From VFJJ01 sp031362415 (GTDB taxonomy: Bacteria; Actinomycetota; Acidimicrobiia; IMCC26256; VFJJ01): 7,014 bases of DNA. Below, one piece after another: positions 5,933 to 7,014 of the stretch. The stretch is taken from NCBI GenBank assembly GCA_031362415.1, contig JANLSK010000185.1, positions 1-7,014 on the forward strand, given 5' to 3'. A program made the position numbers and the translations under genes. The stretch's first letter is position 1, and the number at the start of each line of letters is the position of its first letter. The notes under the pieces were generated by a model. The model ran no database searches and was not told the origin of the DNA. It worked only from the letters and a program-made list of their open reading frames with translations.

Positions 5933-5967
5933 AACCCCCTGGTCTTGACCAGGGGGTTTTCCTTTTC
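5933..5967 (+). terminator. Intrinsic terminator of the leu attenuator
   Basis: AACCCCCTGGT (5933-5943) pairs perfectly with ACCAGGGGGTT (5948-5958) around loop CTTG. The tail TTTTCCTTTT follows from 5957. This is a canonical Rho-independent terminator in a region between leader peptide stop and leuA, 29 bases before the leuA start. Since serA already has its own candidate hairpin 111 bases upstream, the placement fits premature termination of the leuA transcript. Confidence 0.88.
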
Positions 5968-5986
5968 CCCACGCCACCAGCAACCC

Positions 5987-5991
5987 AGGAG
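5987..5991 (+). promoter_or_regulatory. leuA ribosome binding site
   Basis: AGGAG lies five bases before ATG 5997 and fixes the leuA start. It lies downstream of the attenuator terminator, so it is only transcribed on read-through. Confidence 0.85.
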
Positions 5992-5996
5992 CGATC

Positions 5997-7014
5997 ATGA
6001 GCGAGCGCATCACGATCTTCGACACCACCCTGCGGGACGGCGAGCAGTCGCCCGGGATCTCGCTCGACGTGACCGAGAAGCTCGAGATCGCCGAGCAGCT
6101 CGCCCGGCTCGGCGTCGATGTGATCGAGGCCGGCTTCCCCATCGCCAGCCAGGGTGACTTCGAAGCCGTCGAGGCCATCGCCCGTCTCTTCGGTACGCCG
6201 GGAGCTGCGGGTTCACCGGGATCACCGGGTTCGCCGATCATCTGTGGGCTGTCACGCACCGGCTTCGCCGACGTCGACCGGGCCTGGGAGGCGGTGCAGC
6301 ACGCTGCCCGTCGTCGGATCCACGTGTTCATCGCGACGTCGCCCATCCACATGGAAAAGAAGCTGCGCATGACCCCTGACCAGGTGAAGGTGGAGGCGGC
6401 GACGGCCGTGGCCCGAGCCCGGTCGTATTGCGACGACGTCGAGTTCTCGCCGGAGGACGCCTCCCGCTCCGACTTCGATTTCATGTGCGAGGTGCTCCGG
6501 TTGGCCGTCGACAACGGGGCGACGACCCTCAACATCCCCGACACCGTGGGTTTCGCGGTGCCCGAGGAGTGGGGTCGGCGCATCGCCAGCATCCGCGAGC
6601 GCGTCGCCGGCGATTACGTCCTCTCGATGCACTGCCACAACGACCTGGGGCTGGCCGTGGCCAACTCGCTCAGCGGCGTGGCCGCCGGCGCCCGTCAGAT
6701 CGAGTGCACGATCAACGGGATCGGCGAGCGTGCCGGCAACGCCGCGCTCGAGGAGTTGGTGATGGCGCTGCGGACCCGAGCCGACGCCTTGGGCTCGTTC
6801 GAGGTGGGCATCAGGACCGAGGAGCTGGCCCGTACGTCGCGCCTTGTGTCGCGGCTCACCGGGTACCCGGTGCAGTACAACAAGGCCGTCGTGGGCCGCA
6901 ACGCCTTCGCCCACGAGGCTGGCATCCACCAGCATGGGGTGCTCGAGAACCCGCTGACCTACGAGATCATGGACGCCAAGAGCGTCGGCCTTGCAAAGAG
7001 CGAGCTCGTCCTCG
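5997..7014 (+). CDS. leuA: 2-isopropylmalate synthase, partial (3' end outside window)
   Basis: LeuA condenses acetyl-CoA with 2-ketoisovalerate to 2-isopropylmalate, the first committed step of leucine synthesis, in the cytoplasm. The first 339 codons are present and the frame is open at the edge. The catalytic TIM barrel starts ITIFDTTLRDGEQSPG; R13 and metal ligand D14 are in it. H212 and H214 (MHCHNDLGLAVANS) and N248 (GIGERAGN) complete the metal site. FIATSPIHMEKKLRM (111-125), VEFSPEDASR (148-157) and NIPDTVGF (179-186) match LeuA rather than homocitrate or citramalate synthases. AFAHEAGIHQHGVL (303-316) belongs to the subdomain after the barrel. The missing part should hold the LeuA dimer domain, which senses leucine. 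An insert of five Gly-X-Y triplets (66-80) lies where relatives have a short loop. ATG 5997 has AGGAG five bases upstream. Expression is probably controlled by the leuL attenuator. Confidence 0.95.
   Translation, partial: MSERITIFDTTLRDGEQSPGISLDVTEKLEIAEQLARLGVDVIEAGFPIASQGDFEAVEAIARLFGTPGAAGSPGSPGSPIICGLSRTGFADVDRAWEAVQHAARRRIHVFIATSPIHMEKKLRMTPDQVKVEAATAVARARSYCDDVEFSPEDASRSDFDFMCEVLRLAVDNGATTLNIPDTVGFAVPEEWGRRIASIRERVAGDYVLSMHCHNDLGLAVANSLSGVAAGARQIECTINGIGERAGNAALEELVMALRTRADALGSFEVGIRTEELARTSRLVSRLTGYPVQYNKAVVGRNAFAHEAGIHQHGVLENPLTYEIMDAKSVGLAKSELVL
6192..6236 (+). repeat. Degenerate 9-bp repeats encoding Gly-X-Y triplets in leuA
   Basis: Five consecutive 9-base units, each starting GG, read GGTACGCCG, GGAGCTGCG, GGTTCACCG, GGATCACCG, GGTTCGCCG. 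They are in frame and encode GTP, GAA, GSP, GSP, GSP (residues 66-80). The last three units differ from each other at only a few bases, consistent with recent local duplication. The units preserve frame. Confidence 0.8.

Noticed and set aside
5888..5991. Possible pairing of the leuL Leu codons (CTCCTCC) with the leuA ribosome binding site as translational control.
   Set aside because: Only five contiguous pairs (CTCCT with AGGAG) are available, and the terminator between them already explains control; any CTC-CTC run would resemble anti-Shine-Dalgarno sequence.
6252..6935. Minus-strand ORFs opposite leuA.
   Set aside because: leuA on the plus strand carries every family motif without interruption; the antisense frames are compositional artefacts.
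5997..7014. Citramalate synthase or homocitrate synthase as alternatives to leuA.
   Set aside because: ATSPIHMEKKLRM, VEFSPEDASR and HCHNDLGLAVANS follow the LeuA pattern, and the gene sits behind a leucine-coded leader.

Overview
The window is high-GC bacterial DNA that looks like an actinobacterial chromosome, possibly Acidimicrobiia-like. That placement is inferred from base composition, from a serA product of exactly the length of the mycobacterial long-form enzyme, and from a leuA preceded by a short leucine-rich leader peptide; it was not tested by any search.

The left part (181-3961) holds three minus-strand genes that run leftward from a start at 3961. In transcription order they are a secreted and membrane-anchored D-alanyl-D-alanine carboxypeptidase-like protein with a long low-complexity cytoplasmic tail, a stand-alone importer-type ABC ATPase, and an unrecognised lipoprotein. 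Gaps of 18 and 43 bases make one transcript likely. A hairpin just beyond the last stop could end it. No permease or canonical solute-binding gene for the ATPase lies in the window. The extreme left edge (1-48) is an 8-base tandem repeat that probably continues outside.

The right part (4148-7014) is plus-strand amino-acid biosynthesis. It holds serA (long-type D-3-phosphoglycerate dehydrogenase, 528 aa), divergent from the carboxypeptidase gene, and then the first 339 codons of leuA (2-isopropylmalate synthase), cut by the window end. The 169 bases upstream of serA can fold into two mutually exclusive hairpins.

The best regulatory find lies in the 262 bases between serA and leuA. There is a 13-bp perfect inverted repeat (serA terminator or operator) and a weak promoter. 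A 12-codon leader ORF, MSSFRFSGLLLT, then carries three consecutive Leu codons just before its stop. It is followed by a strong hairpin, a textbook intrinsic terminator with a T-rich tail, and the leuA ribosome binding site. This has the layout of a leucine-sensing transcription attenuator. LeuA also carries a collagen-like run of five Gly-X-Y triplets encoded by degenerate 9-bp repeats.

I see no mobile element, CRISPR array, tRNA or rRNA, and no clear multi-gene system of a new type. The unusual points are the leuL attenuator, the LeuA insert, the serA leader hairpins and the carboxypeptidase/ABC/lipoprotein gene set.
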